The position numbers and the translations under genes are program-made. Positions 52,735-61,469 of a stretch of DNA of 64,000 nt are shown here, one piece after another. Every line of letters begins with the position of its first letter. The first letter of the stretch is position 1. The notes beneath the pieces were generated by a model. That model was not told the DNA's origin. It saw only the letters and a list, made by a program, of their open reading frames with translations, and did no database searches. Origin of the DNA: Natronohydrobacter sp. (GTDB lineage: Bacteria; Pseudomonadota; Alphaproteobacteria; Rhodobacterales; Rhodobacteraceae); NCBI GenBank assembly GCA_030603695.1, contig JAUVXF010000005.1, forward strand, positions 1 to 64,000, written 5' to 3'.

Positions 52735-52756
52735 GTTTCAAGAGTGTGTTGCAAGA

Positions 52757-54079
52757 TCATGCAGAGTGGCGCACGCGTTCCTTGCCGCCGGGCTTGCCTG
52801 GCCCGCGCCGGTTGCCGCCGGGTTTTGCGCCGGTTTTGGCACGCGCGGGGCGTTGGCCCTCTGCACTGCCAGCAGGGCGGGGCGCGCCGCCGCGACTGCC
52901 ACCGCCACCGCGCTTGCGCGCGGCCATGCGGGCTGCGCCGGCCATGTCATCGGCCCAAGGCGTGCCGCCCGCGATTGTAAGATCGCGCTTCATAAGCCGT
53001 TCAATCGCGCGCAGATCGCTCATTTCCGCCGGGGCGCAAAAGGCAATTGCGCGGCCAGAGGCGCCGGCGCGGGCTGTGCGCCCGATGCGGTGGACATAGT
53101 TTTCCGGCACTTCGGGCAATTCAAAATTATAGACATGGCGCATGTCGGGAATATCGATCCCGCGCGCGGCCACATCTGTTGCCACCAGAACCTTGATCTT
53201 GCCGTCGCGGAAGCCCTGCAAGGTGCGTTCGCGCTGCGCCTGGCTTTTATTGCCATGGATGGAGCCTGCGTCGATCCCCCAGCCATTCAGGAGTTTCATC
53301 AGCTTTTCCGCGCCGTGTTTGGTGCGCGAAAAGACCAGCGCCAATTCGTCCGGGTGGCCTTTGAGATAGGTTTCCAGCAAGCGCGCCTTGTCGCCCTGGC
53401 TGACAAAATGCACGGCCTGATCAATCTTTTCGGCAGGTTTGCCGGGAGGTGAGACTTGAATCCGCTCTGGCTTGTCCAGATAGGCTTCGGCAATCTCGTT
53501 CATCTGCTTGTTCATGGTGGCCGAGAACATCAATGTCTGGCGGTCTTTGGGCAGCAGGCTTGCGATTTTGCGCAAGGCATGGATGAAACCCAGATCCAGC
53601 ATCTGATCGGCCTCATCCAGCACCAGCATTTGTGTGGCCGAGAGGGTGAGGGCGCGGCGTTCCAGCAGATCCAGCAGGCGCCCCGGTGTGGCCACCAGAA
53701 TATCGCAGCCTTTGGCCAGTTTCTGGATTTGCGGCATCATGCCGGCACCGCCCACAACGCGCACGACTTTGAGCGGGGTTTTACGGGCAAACCCATCCAG
53801 CGTTTCGGCAATCTGTGTGACCAATTCGCGGGTGGGGGCAAGGATCAGGGCTTGGGTGGTTTTGGTGGCAGGGCGGCCGGCGCCCAGCAGCGCATGCATG
53901 ACCGGAAGGCCAAAAGCCAGTGTCTTGCCCGTGCCAGTTTGGGCGAGGCCCAGAATATCGCGGCCTTGCATGATCATCGGGATCGCGCGCGCCTGGATCG
54001 GGGTGGGGGTGCCAAAGCCCTGGGCTTCGAGGGTGGTCATCAGCACCGGGCGCAGCCCGAACATGGTAAAATCAGTCAA
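52757..54079 (-). CDS. DEAD-box RNA helicase (RhlE/DeaD type)
   Basis: An ATP-dependent RNA helicase of about 440 residues. The Q motif region FGTPTPIQARAIP, Walker A AQTGTGKT (46-53), APTREL, VATPGR, DEAD (155-158), SAT, and motif VI HRIGRTARAG are all present. The C-terminal 60 residues are a basic Gly/Arg/Pro/Lys-rich tail for RNA contact. The start is a TTG at 54079 with AGAGGA six bases upstream; the ATG five codons later is the alternative, and the longer upstream frame has no support. It is divergent from a cold-shock protein gene, in keeping with a cold or RNA-structure role. Confidence 0.92.
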   Translation of the reverse strand: MTDFTMFGLRPVLMTTLEAQGFGTPTPIQARAIPMIMQGRDILGLAQTGTGKTLAFGLPVMHALLGAGRPATKTTQALILAPTRELVTQIAETLDGFARKTPLKVVRVVGGAGMMPQIQKLAKGCDILVATPGRLLDLLERRALTLSATQMLVLDEADQMLDLGFIHALRKIASLLPKDRQTLMFSATMNKQMNEIAEAYLDKPERIQVSPPGKPAEKIDQAVHFVSQGDKARLLETYLKGHPDELALVFSRTKHGAEKLMKLLNGWGIDAGSIHGNKSQAQRERTLQGFRDGKIKVLVATDVAARGIDIPDMRHVYNFELPEVPENYVHRIGRTARAGASGRAIAFCAPAEMSDLRAIERLMKRDLTIAGGTPWADDMAGAARMAARKRGGGGSRGGAPRPAGSAEGQRPARAKTGAKPGGNRRGPGKPGGKERVRHSA

Positions 54080-54607
54080 AATCAGTCCTCTCACGGCCTG
54101 TCGCAACAGGCGATAGGCCCTTGGATTGCCAAGGGCGGGTTTGGGGGCGCAGGTTCTGCGCCGCCCCCCACGCGTGATGTCGGGAAGCATGTTTCGGGCG
54201 GTTTGCCCTGCCCACACGGAAAAAATCTGCTCACGCGGCAAAGTGTGGATAAGTGGCACATGGGCCTGATCTGCCCATAAGTCAAGCTTTATTGCAGTAT
54301 CGCGCCACATGCCGAATCGGTTATGTGCGGCAGTGGGCTGGATCGTATTGCCTGAGGGGGCAGAAGCGTGCGTTTGTTCTGCTTTTCGCCTGCGCGGCCG
54401 AAACCTTATTGTAAATCCGCTAAAAATTTCTGCGATGCAGCGGCGCCTTTCGCAAATCTCTTGCGTTTTAAGAGAGGTATGGCAAAATTTATGCGGGATG
54501 ACAGACTTTCTACGACCGCCTCTGTACGCGCAGCCGGCTAAGGAAGACCTGGCTGAACGGCCCGAAGGCAATTCCGCCACGGGCAGCGATAACGAGGAGA
54601 AGGATCG
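54080..54607. other. 528-bp divergent regulatory gap between helicase and cold-shock genes
   Basis: No supported gene. The helicase side has two strong hairpins, CCCTTGG-ATTG-CCAAGGG (54118-54135) and GGCGCAG-GTT-CTGCGCC (54146-54162, with flanking G/C runs), inside what would be a helicase mRNA leader. A DnaA-box-like TGTGGATAA is at 54244. On the other side roughly 300 bases precede the cold-shock gene, long enough for a structured 5' leader of the cspA type. Confidence 0.55.
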
Positions 54608-54814
54608 ATGCCGACAGGCACCGTGAAATGGTTTAACACCGCCAAGGGCTATGGATTTATTGCGCCGGCCGATGGTGGAAAAGATGTCTTCGTGCATATT
54701 TCTGCGGTAGAGCGTGCGGGCCTTACCGGCCTGGCAGATGACCAGAAGATTGCATATGAATTGCGCGCTGGCCGGGATGGCCGGGAATCTGCAAGCGATC
54801 TGAAATTGCTATGA
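54608..54814 (+). CDS. Cold-shock protein (CspA family)
   Basis: A 68-residue single cold-shock domain that binds single-stranded RNA and DNA as a chaperone. It has the opening GTVKWFNTAKGYGFIAP with RNP1 (KGYGFI, 13-18) and RNP2 (VFVHI, 27-31), then SAVERAGLTGL. GAGGAGAAGG precedes the ATG. A strong terminator follows 7 bases after the stop, so it is a monocistronic unit. The adjacency to a divergent DEAD-box helicase suggests a shared response to cold or RNA misfolding. Confidence 0.95.
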   Translation: MPTGTVKWFNTAKGYGFIAPADGGKDVFVHISAVERAGLTGLADDQKIAYELRAGRDGRESASDLKLL

Positions 54815-54821
54815 TATGCGT

Positions 54822-54855
54822 GCCCCTGCGCGGTTTGGCCGAGCAGGGGCTTTGT
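54822..54855 (+). terminator. Terminator of cold-shock gene
   Basis: The stem GCCCCTGC / GCAGGGGC (54822-54829 with 54843-54850) is followed by TTTGTTTC. It lies in the convergent gap with the ArsC-like gene. Confidence 0.8.
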
Positions 54856-54856
54856 T

Positions 54857-55180
54857 TCAGGGCGTGGTGATGGCGGCTTGCACATCTGCCTTCCAGCCAA
54901 GATAGTATTGGCCTTGCGCCCGAATGACCGGGCGTTTCATCAGGGTTGGATGCGCGGCAAGCAGGGTCTGGGCGTCTTGTGCGCGGGCGTCATCTGGCAA
55001 TCCGCGCCATGTGGTAGAGGCGCGGTTAATCAGCTCATCCCCAAATTCCGCCAGAAACTCTGCAATCTCTGGCCCTGTCAGGGGCTGGGCGCGGATATCA
55101 CGAAAGCTGGCTTCTGGCAGGGCCTTCTGGGCTTTGCGGCAGGTATCGCAGGTTTTGATGCCATAGATAATGATGGACAT
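54857..55180 (-). CDS. ArsC/Spx-family thioredoxin-fold protein (YffB-like)
   Basis: A small protein of 107 residues in the arsenate-reductase-like family. It begins SIIIYGIKTCDTCRKAQKAL, with a CxxC (residues 11-14), and has the conserved TLMKRPVI near residue 80 with an Arg typical of the family. The extra Cys and short size point to YffB-type proteins, whose substrate is not established; real arsenate reduction is not supported, as no other ars gene is near. It is divergent from tdk. Confidence 0.85.
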   Translation of the reverse strand: MSIIIYGIKTCDTCRKAQKALPEASFRDIRAQPLTGPEIAEFLAEFGDELINRASTTWRGLPDDARAQDAQTLLAAHPTLMKRPVIRAQGQYYLGWKADVQAAITTP

Positions 55181-55293
55181 GGGTTTTCTCCTTTTTCATG
55201 CAGGCTATCCAAACATGCGCGCGGGTTCCAGATGGTTACGGCGCCAGTTTTCACCCTTTTCCACGTCTGTGATTGGCGTTAAGGCAAGCGCCC

Positions 55294-55887
55294 ATGGCGA
55301 AACTGTATTTCCATTATTCCACGATGAATGCCGGCAAATCCACGGTGCTTTTGCAGGCTGCGCATAATTACCGCGAAGGTGGCATGGTTCCGTTTTTGCT
55401 GACTGCGGCTTTTGACAATCGGGCAGGGGCGGGGCGGATTGCCTCGCGTATCGGGATCAGTGCAGATGCACAGACGTTTACGGCTGATACCGATCTGTTC
55501 GATCTGTTGCGCAGGCAGCATGCGGCCGGGCCGCTGGATTGCGTTTTCATTGATGAGGCCCAATTTCTGACCAAGCCGCAGGTCTGGCAATTGGCGCGTG
55601 TGGTGGATGATCTGGGCTTGCCAGTAATGTGCTATGGGCTGCGCGTGGATTTTCGGGGCCAGCTTTTTCCTGGCTCTGCCGCACTATTGGCGCTGGCCGA
55701 TGAAATGCGCGAGGTGCGCACCATCTGCCATTGCGGCAAAAAGGCGACAATGGTGGTGCGGCTTGGCCCCGATGGCGCGGCGCTGCGCGATGGGGCGCAG
55801 GTGCAGATTGGCGGGAATGAAACCTATTTGTCGCTATGTCGCAAACATTGGCGCGCGGCGGTGGGGGATACGCCCGCTCAGGGGTGA
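55294..55887 (+). CDS. tdk: Thymidine kinase
   Basis: A type II thymidine kinase of about 197 residues. The P-loop is YSTMNAGKST (8-17), then FIDEAQFLT with the catalytic Glu, a lasso region with zinc-binding cysteines (ICHCGKKA and SLCRKHW), and VQIGGNETYLSL near the end. It salvages thymidine to dTMP. AAGG is upstream of the ATG at 55294; an earlier in-frame codon at 55273 is less likely. Its last ten bases overlap the convergent hydrolase gene. Confidence 0.95.
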   Translation: MAKLYFHYSTMNAGKSTVLLQAAHNYREGGMVPFLLTAAFDNRAGAGRIASRIGISADAQTFTADTDLFDLLRRQHAAGPLDCVFIDEAQFLTKPQVWQLARVVDDLGLPVMCYGLRVDFRGQLFPGSAALLALADEMREVRTICHCGKKATMVVRLGPDGAALRDGAQVQIGGNETYLSLCRKHWRAAVGDTPAQG

Positions 55888-56810
55888 TTGGCCTCGAACA
55901 GGGCCAGTGTATCTTGCAAAAAGGGGGTGCGAATCGCAGCGCGCTCCATCAGCAATTCATGCAGGGCGCCTTCAAAAATGCGCAACTTGCCCTCTGGCCA
56001 CTGGCCCATGCGGGCCGAAATGGCGTCTGGAGAGACCAGCATCTCGCGCGTGCCAAGGCCGCAACAGGCAGGCAGGTTTGGCGCAGGCAGGCTTTGCAAT
56101 GCCGTGGTCTCCAAAGACGCGGCCACCAGCCAACGCAGACTTGGCGCGCCAAGGCGGAGTTCGGGATGCGCCTGAACCTGCGATTGCATCCAGCTATAGG
56201 TTTCCAGATCGCCAGATAACTCGTTGTCATCAAACGGATTGTCCCACAGGCGGAATTCAATCCCTGCGCCGGGCACTTCGCGCAAATCCATTTTCACCAG
56301 CCGCAAGGCCGCTGTCATGGCATGAACCGCGCGCCGCATTTTGCGTGCAAGTGGCAGGCCCCACATGGGCGCGCTGAAACTGACCGCGCGGGCGGGAAAT
56401 CCGTCTATCAGGGCGCGCAGCGCAATACAGCCACCCATGGAATGCGCCAGCACAAAGCGCGGCGCATCGGGCGCGAATACGTCCAGCGCGGCGCGGTAAG
56501 CGGCCACATCTTGCTGATAGAGCGCAAAATCTTCCACATCGCCCAGCAATGGCCGATCTGGCAGGCGTTGCGACAGCCCTTGCCCGCGCCAATCTATCAC
56601 AGCCGCGCCATAGCCTGCCTGCGCCAGATCACCGATAACGCGGCCATATTTTTCAACCATTTCGGTGCGGCCGGGGAAAATGGCCACCATGCCCTTTGGC
56701 CCGGCGGGCCAAAGCCCGATGCGCACCCGTGTTCCGTCTTCCGTCAGAACCCAGATCACCTGTGCCGGTGCAGGCGCTTGGGCGATATCTGCGAAGAACG
56801 GTGCCAACAT
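55878..56810 (-). CDS. Alpha/beta hydrolase (lysophospholipase/monoglyceride lipase type)
   Basis: A serine hydrolase of 310 residues. The nucleophile elbow AHSMGGC (about 122-128) is clear, with an earlier VAIFPGRTEMVEKYGRVI that resembles the PldB family entry, and a late EGALHELLME with the catalytic His. The best match in my memory is PldB-type lysophospholipase; the substrate remains open. The ATG at 56810 shares a base with the SCP2-protein stop (TGATG), so the two are coupled. Its 3' end overlaps tdk. Confidence 0.88.
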   Translation of the reverse strand: MLAPFFADIAQAPAPAQVIWVLTEDGTRVRIGLWPAGPKGMVAIFPGRTEMVEKYGRVIGDLAQAGYGAAVIDWRGQGLSQRLPDRPLLGDVEDFALYQQDVAAYRAALDVFAPDAPRFVLAHSMGGCIALRALIDGFPARAVSFSAPMWGLPLARKMRRAVHAMTAALRLVKMDLREVPGAGIEFRLWDNPFDDNELSGDLETYSWMQSQVQAHPELRLGAPSLRWLVAASLETTALQSLPAPNLPACCGLGTREMLVSPDAISARMGQWPEGKLRIFEGALHELLMERAAIRTPFLQDTLALFEANHP

Positions 56811-57097
56811 CAGCGCAGCGCCGCGCCCAGTTTCATGACCAGCCCCATATCTCCTTCGACTTTCAGCTTGCCAGACATGAAGGCCATAGTTGGGTTAATA
56901 TCCCCCTCAATAATGCCCTGAAAGGTTTCTGCGCTGGCAATCATTGTCACTTGTGCCGTCTCATCGCCTGCGCGCACGCCGTTTTCATCCACCATGATCG
57001 CCCCAACGCCCGTGATTTCAAATTTCGCTGTCCCCTCAAAATTGCCATTAAAGCGCGCGCTCAGGGCTGCGATGGCATGGGTCAGGATCTCGCTCAT
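56810..57097 (-). CDS. SCP2 sterol-binding domain protein
   Basis: A 95-residue single SCP-2 domain of the lipid-transfer type. The pattern TAKFEITGVGAIMVDENGV, ASAETFQGIIEGDINPTMAFMSGKLKVEGDM (in two stretches) is characteristic, including the GKLKVEGD strand. Such small proteins bind acyl chains or CoA esters. Coupling with a lysophospholipase-like gene suggests a lipid-related job. It is divergent from the TPR protein gene. Confidence 0.9.
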   Translation of the reverse strand: MSEILTHAIAALSARFNGNFEGTAKFEITGVGAIMVDENGVRAGDETAQVTMIASAETFQGIIEGDINPTMAFMSGKLKVEGDMGLVMKLGAALR

Positions 57098-57162
57098 GAT
57101 TTGCTCCGTTTTGTGATCTTGCGCATATGGATTCGTGCATCAAATACGCTACACTCAGTTTT

Positions 57163-57732
57163 ATGAGAGTTCAGCGCGCCTTTCTCAATCCTTTGATTGT
57201 GGTTTTTGCCGCAATACTGGCCTTTGCCCCTGCAAACGCGCAGGAGATTGGCGCTGATGATCAGGTTGCACAACTGCTGGGAGAGTTGCGCGCGCCCGAT
57301 CAGCAGGGCTGGCAACGCATAGAGCGGCAGATACAGCGCCTTTGGTCGCGCTCCGGGTCTGCCAGTGCAGATTTGCTGCTGCAACGGGGCCAAGATGCCA
57401 TGCGCCGGGGTGATACCGTGCGCGCGGTAGAGCATTTCAGCGCCGTGATAGATCATGCGCCCGAGTTTGCCGAAGGCTATCATGCCCGCGCGATGGCGTG
57501 GTTCATGGCGGGCCGTCTGGGGCTGGCGCTGGATGATCTGCAACAAGCGCTGCGCCTTAATCCCCAGCATTTTTCGGCACTTGCCGGGCTTGGGCGGATA
57601 TTCGAGGACCTGAACGCCCCCGATCGCGCCCGCAAGGCCTATGATGCCGCCCATGCTATACATCCCCATCGTGATGACGTAAAAGCCGCGCGAGAGCGGC
57701 TGGAGCGGCAGTTATCGGGCACTGAAATTTAG
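57163..57732 (+). CDS. Exported TPR-repeat protein
   Basis: A protein of about 189 residues with a signal peptide (1-26, cleavage after NAQ) and about three tetratricopeptide-like helix pairs from residue 55 to 170 (LLQRGQDAMRRGDTVRAVEH, YHARAMAWFMAGRLGLALDD and LAGLGRIFEDLNAPDRARKA). It is predicted to be periplasmic and to mediate protein contacts; no enzymatic motif is present. The ATG at 57163 is chosen because the signal peptide starts there. An in-frame ATG at 57127 would add 12 residues. Confidence 0.85.
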   Translation: MRVQRAFLNPLIVVFAAILAFAPANAQEIGADDQVAQLLGELRAPDQQGWQRIERQIQRLWSRSGSASADLLLQRGQDAMRRGDTVRAVEHFSAVIDHAPEFAEGYHARAMAWFMAGRLGLALDDLQQALRLNPQHFSALAGLGRIFEDLNAPDRARKAYDAAHAIHPHRDDVKAARERLERQLSGTEI

Positions 57733-57767
57733 GCTGGCCGTCGGCTGGCTTTTTGGGGGTAGGGCAA

Positions 57768-60569
57768 ATGAATATGCGCGCGCAATCACGCGCTGTTGCG
57801 GTTCTGGGGCCTACAAATACCGGCAAAACCCATTACGCGATTGAACGCATGTTGGCCCATCGGACTGGCGTTATCGGCCTGCCGCTGCGCTTATTGGCGC
57901 GCGAGGTGTATGATCGCATCCGCGCCCTGCGCGGCCCTGATTGCGTGGCATTGGTGACAGGCGAAGAACGCATTGTGCCCGACCGCACGCAATATTGGGT
58001 CTGCACCGTAGAGGCGATGCCGCTGGAAATTGGCGCGGATTTCGTGGCCATAGATGAAATCCAGCTGTGCAATGATCCCGATCGCGGCCATGTCTTTACC
58101 GAGCGCCTGCTTACCGCGCGCGGCCTGCATGAAACGCTGTTCATGGGGTCTGACACCATGCGCCCCGCGATTGCCGCACTTGTGCCGGGGGTGCAGTTCC
58201 AGCGCCGCGAACGCATGTCGCAGCTTGCCTATACCGGCAGCAAGAAGCTTAGCCGCATGCCCGCACGCAGCGCGATTGTGGGATTCAGCGTTGAAAATGT
58301 CTATGCCATTGCCGAATTGATCCGCCGCCAGAAGGGCGGCTGCGCGGTGGTGATGGGCGCGCTTAGCCCGCGCACCCGCAATGCGCAGGTGGAACTTTAT
58401 CAAAATGGCGATGTGGATTATCTGGTGGCGACAGATGCCATCGGGATGGGCTTGAATCTGGATATCAAGCATGTGGCGTTTTCGGCCACGCGCAAATTCG
58501 ATGGCCGGCGTATGCGCCCCCTTGGCCCGGACGAATTGGCCCAGATCGCTGGCCGGGCGGGGCGCTACCAGAATGATGGCAGTTTTGGTGTGACAGGCGA
58601 AGCCAGCCCCCTGCCCGAAGAGGTGGTGGAGGCGATTGAAAACCACACATTCCAGCCCGTGCGCAAACTGCAATGGCGCAATGCCAAGCTGGAATTTGGC
58701 ACGCCAGAGCGGCTGGTGGCCTCGTTGGAATTGCAAACCCATAACGACTGGCTAAGCCGGGCGCGCGATGCCGATGATCTGGTCGCGCTGAAAACGCTGC
58801 TGGCGCTGCCCGATACCCGCGACAGGCTGCGCGATGTGCGCGATTTGCGCCTGTTATGGGATGTCTGCCGCGTGCCCGATTTCCGCAGTATATCGGCGGC
58901 AGAGCATGCCGGGCTGTTGGGGCGGGTGTTTGACTTCCTGCAAGGGCAGGGGCGAATAGACCCGGATTGGCTGGCGCGCAACATCCAGCGCATAGATCGC
59001 ACCGATGGCGATATCGATGCACTGTCAAAGCGCTTGGCATATATTCGCACTTGGACGTATATTGCGCAGCGAAAAGGTTGGGTCGATGACGAAAAGCATT
59101 GGCGCGAGGCAACGCGCGCTGTAGAAGACCGCCTGTCAGACGCCTTGCACGCGCGGCTGACGCAACGATTTGTTGACCGGCGCACAAGCGTGCTCTTGCG
59201 CCGGTTGAAGCAGAAGGAGAGCCTGGTGGCTGAGGTGAACGACAAAGGTGAGGTGACTGTCGAGGGCGAGCTGATTGGCCGTCTGGAAGGGTTCCGCTTC
59301 CGGCAGGACAAGACCGCCAGCGCCGATGAGGCAAAGACATTGCGCCAAGCCTCGCTGGCTGCGCTGACGCCGCTTTTCTATCTGCGGGCCGATAAATTCT
59401 ACAATGCTGCCGATACAGAGTTCGATTTCACCGAACAAGGCGGGCTGATGTGGGGGGATTCGGCCATTGGCAAGCTGGTGAAGGGCGATGATCCCTTGCG
59501 CCCGCAAGTGCACGCCTTTGTCGATGACGAGGCCGGGCCGGATGTGGCCGACAAGGTGCGCCGACGTTTGCAGCATTTCATAGATCGCAAGATCGCCGCA
59601 TTGTTCGAGCCGCTTTTGAACATGTCGCGCGATGAAACCCTCAGCGGCATGGCGCGCGGTGTGGCGTTCCAGATGGTCGAGGCCATGGGCGTGATTGCCC
59701 GCGAACAGATCGCCAATGACATCAAAGCGCTGGATCAGGACGCGCGGGGCATGCTGCGCAAGCATGGTGTGCGCTTTGGCCAATATACAATCTTCCTGCC
59801 GCTGCTTCTGAAACCCGCGCCCACTCGGTTGCGGCTGGTGCTGCGCTCTCTCGCCGATGGGCTGGATGAATTCCCCGAAAGCCCGCCCCCCGGCCTTGTG
59901 ACAATCCCCTATATCCGCGAAGTGCCTGCCGCGCATTACCTGATGGCGGGCTATCGTCCGGCCGGCGCGCGCGCGATCCGTATTGATATGCTGGAACGTC
60001 TGGCCGATCTGTTGCGCGCAACAGATAGCCGCGCCGGGTTTGAAGCAACGCCCGATATGCTGTCCATCACCGGCACAACGCTGGAGCAATTCGCGGATTT
60101 GATGGAGGGCTTGGGCTACAAGGCCGAGAAAGGCACACGCGCAAAGGCCAAGCCTGAAGCGCCAGTTGTGGCGGAACCCGCAACAGCGCCCGAAGCACTG
60201 GCGGATGACACCGAAACTGCTGCCGCAGAAGCCCCGGCAGATGATGCCACGGCCTCGGAAGCACCGGCAGAAGAAGCGCTTGAGGTATTCTTCACCTTTA
60301 CATGGGCGCCCCGCCCGCGTCGCGATGCGCGCCCGGAACGCAAGCCGCAAGACGCGCGAAACACTGATGCGCGCCCCCAAGAGGGCCGCCGCAGTGGCAA
60401 GCCGAAAGGCGGCAAGCCGAATGCAGGCAAGCCGGGTGGTGGCAAAGGCAAGGATCGCAAGCCAGAGCAGCCGCGCGATTTCACCGCCAACCCGCCCCGC
60501 AAGCCTGAACGTATTGACCCAGACAACCCTTTCGCCGCTGCGCTGATGGGGTTGAAGCTGAAAGGCTGA
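57768..60569 (+). CDS. Suv3-like ATP-dependent RNA helicase
   Basis: A superfamily 2 helicase of about 933 residues, closest in pattern to mitochondrial SUV3 and its alphaproteobacterial relatives. Motif I GPTNTGKT (14-21), motif II DEIQ (96-99), GSDTMRP, VATDAIGMGLNLD and QIAGRAGRY (motif VI) are present. A helical middle domain follows. The C-terminal 120 residues are low complexity: an Ala/Glu/Pro stretch, then a Lys/Gly/Arg-rich tail, suggesting RNA binding and disorder. The ATG at 57768 has GGGGGTAGGG upstream. The S4-domain protein gene follows after three bases. Confidence 0.92.
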   Translation: MNMRAQSRAVAVLGPTNTGKTHYAIERMLAHRTGVIGLPLRLLAREVYDRIRALRGPDCVALVTGEERIVPDRTQYWVCTVEAMPLEIGADFVAIDEIQLCNDPDRGHVFTERLLTARGLHETLFMGSDTMRPAIAALVPGVQFQRRERMSQLAYTGSKKLSRMPARSAIVGFSVENVYAIAELIRRQKGGCAVVMGALSPRTRNAQVELYQNGDVDYLVATDAIGMGLNLDIKHVAFSATRKFDGRRMRPLGPDELAQIAGRAGRYQNDGSFGVTGEASPLPEEVVEAIENHTFQPVRKLQWRNAKLEFGTPERLVASLELQTHNDWLSRARDADDLVALKTLLALPDTRDRLRDVRDLRLLWDVCRVPDFRSISAAEHAGLLGRVFDFLQGQGRIDPDWLARNIQRIDRTDGDIDALSKRLAYIRTWTYIAQRKGWVDDEKHWREATRAVEDRLSDALHARLTQRFVDRRTSVLLRRLKQKESLVAEVNDKGEVTVEGELIGRLEGFRFRQDKTASADEAKTLRQASLAALTPLFYLRADKFYNAADTEFDFTEQGGLMWGDSAIGKLVKGDDPLRPQVHAFVDDEAGPDVADKVRRRLQHFIDRKIAALFEPLLNMSRDETLSGMARGVAFQMVEAMGVIAREQIANDIKALDQDARGMLRKHGVRFGQYTIFLPLLLKPAPTRLRLVLRSLADGLDEFPESPPPGLVTIPYIREVPAAHYLMAGYRPAGARAIRIDMLERLADLLRATDSRAGFEATPDMLSITGTTLEQFADLMEGLGYKAEKGTRAKAKPEAPVVAEPATAPEALADDTETAAAEAPADDATASEAPAEEALEVFFTFTWAPRPRRDARPERKPQDARNTDARPQEGRRSGKPKGGKPNAGKPGGGKGKDRKPEQPRDFTANPPRKPERIDPDNPFAAALMGLKLKG

Positions 60570-60572
60570 CGG

Positions 60573-60950
60573 GTGAGTGAAAAGCGCGCCACGCTTCGGC
60601 TGGACAAATGGCTCTGGCAGGCGCGCTTTGTCAAATCCCGCAGCCTTGCCGTGGGCTTGATCGAAGGCCCCGGCGTAAAGGTGAATACCAACCGTATTTC
60701 CAAGCCCGGCTATGGTGTTGGTGCGGGCGATGTGCTGTCCTTCGCACTTGGCGAGCGGGTGTTTGTGGTGCGTATTCTGGCGCTTGGCACGCGGCGCGGC
60801 CCTGCGCCCGAAGCGCGCCTGCTGTATGAAGACCTCTCGTCCCCGCCACCGCCGCCCGATTTGTCGCGCCCCAGACGCGAAGCGGGGGGGCGCCCCGACA
60901 AACAGGCCCGCCGCCGATTTGCCGCAGTGCAGTCACAGGCGCTTGATTGA
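60573..60950 (+). CDS. S4-domain RNA-binding protein (Hsp15-like)
   Basis: A 125-residue protein with an S4 domain over residues 8-68 ([20 protein letters not shown] and [19 protein letters not shown]) and a Pro/Arg-rich tail. E. coli Hsp15 (HslR), of the same layout, rescues stalled 50S-peptidyl-tRNA complexes. The GTG start at 60573 is three bases from the helicase stop, so the two RNA-directed proteins are co-transcribed. Confidence 0.9.
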   Translation: MSEKRATLRLDKWLWQARFVKSRSLAVGLIEGPGVKVNTNRISKPGYGVGAGDVLSFALGERVFVVRILALGTRRGPAPEARLLYEDLSSPPPPPDLSRPRREAGGRPDKQARRRFAAVQSQALD

Positions 60951-61021
60951 TTGGCAGGGCTGGATTATGTCCCCTGCGAACCAAGCGCAAACGCGCAGAC
61001 CAAAAGCCTGAGGATGATTTT

Positions 61022-61360
61022 ATGACCTATGTGGTGATCGACAATTGCATTGCCTGCAAATACACCGATTGTGTCGAGGTCTGCCCGGTTGATTGTTTCT
61101 ATGAGGGGGAGAACATGCTGGTGATTCACCCCGATGAATGCATTGATTGCGGCGTGTGCGAACCGGAATGCCCCGCAGATGCGATCCGCCCCGATACAGA
61201 GCCTGATATGGAAGAATGGGTTGAATTCAACCGTAAATATTCCGAGAAATGGCCCGTTATCATCACCAAGAAAGACCCGCTGCCAGACGCGACAGAGCGT
61301 GATGGCGAGACGGGCAAGCGTGAGAAATATTTCTCCGAGGCCCCGGGCGAGGGCGGCTGA
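61022..61360 (+). CDS. fdxA: Seven-iron ferredoxin FdxA
   Basis: A 112-residue ferredoxin with a 3Fe-4S and a 4Fe-4S cluster. The cysteines Cys9, Cys17, Cys21, Cys40, Cys43, Cys46 and Cys50 follow the 7Fe ferredoxin pattern (Azotobacter FdI type, offset by one). Cys12 and Cys25 are additional. The C-terminal extension past residue 55 ([17 protein letters not shown]) is typical. It carries low-potential electrons; the partner is unknown. GAGGAT lies upstream of the ATG. Confidence 0.95.
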   Translation: MTYVVIDNCIACKYTDCVEVCPVDCFYEGENMLVIHPDECIDCGVCEPECPADAIRPDTEPDMEEWVEFNRKYSEKWPVIITKKDPLPDATERDGETGKREKYFSEAPGEGG

Positions 61361-61412
61361 CACGGCGCTTGGCTCTCGCGCAAGCGTGTCGTGTTTCCGT
61401 TACCAACGCGCT

Positions 61413-61440
61413 TTGATTCGTGGCTTTTTTGTGGTATAGA
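61413..61440 (+). promoter_or_regulatory. Sigma70-like promoter candidate upstream of carD
   Basis: TTGATT (61413-61418) and TATAGA (61435-61440) are separated by 16 bases, a good housekeeping-type promoter pair in a short AT-rich stretch. Transcripts would start near 61447, only about 25 bases before an intrinsic terminator. Confidence 0.5.
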
Positions 61441-61469
61441 ATCACTTATCATAGAAAAACGCCCCAACC

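Noticed and set aside
54244-54252. A DnaA-box match (TGTGGATAA)
   Set aside because: A single copy without an AT-rich unwinding region or dnaA/dnaN/parAB context, so not evidence of an origin.
54857-55180. Arsenate reductase
   Set aside because: Only the thioredoxin-like fold and CxxC are visible, without arsenic-resistance neighbours. The YffB/Spx-like description is safer.
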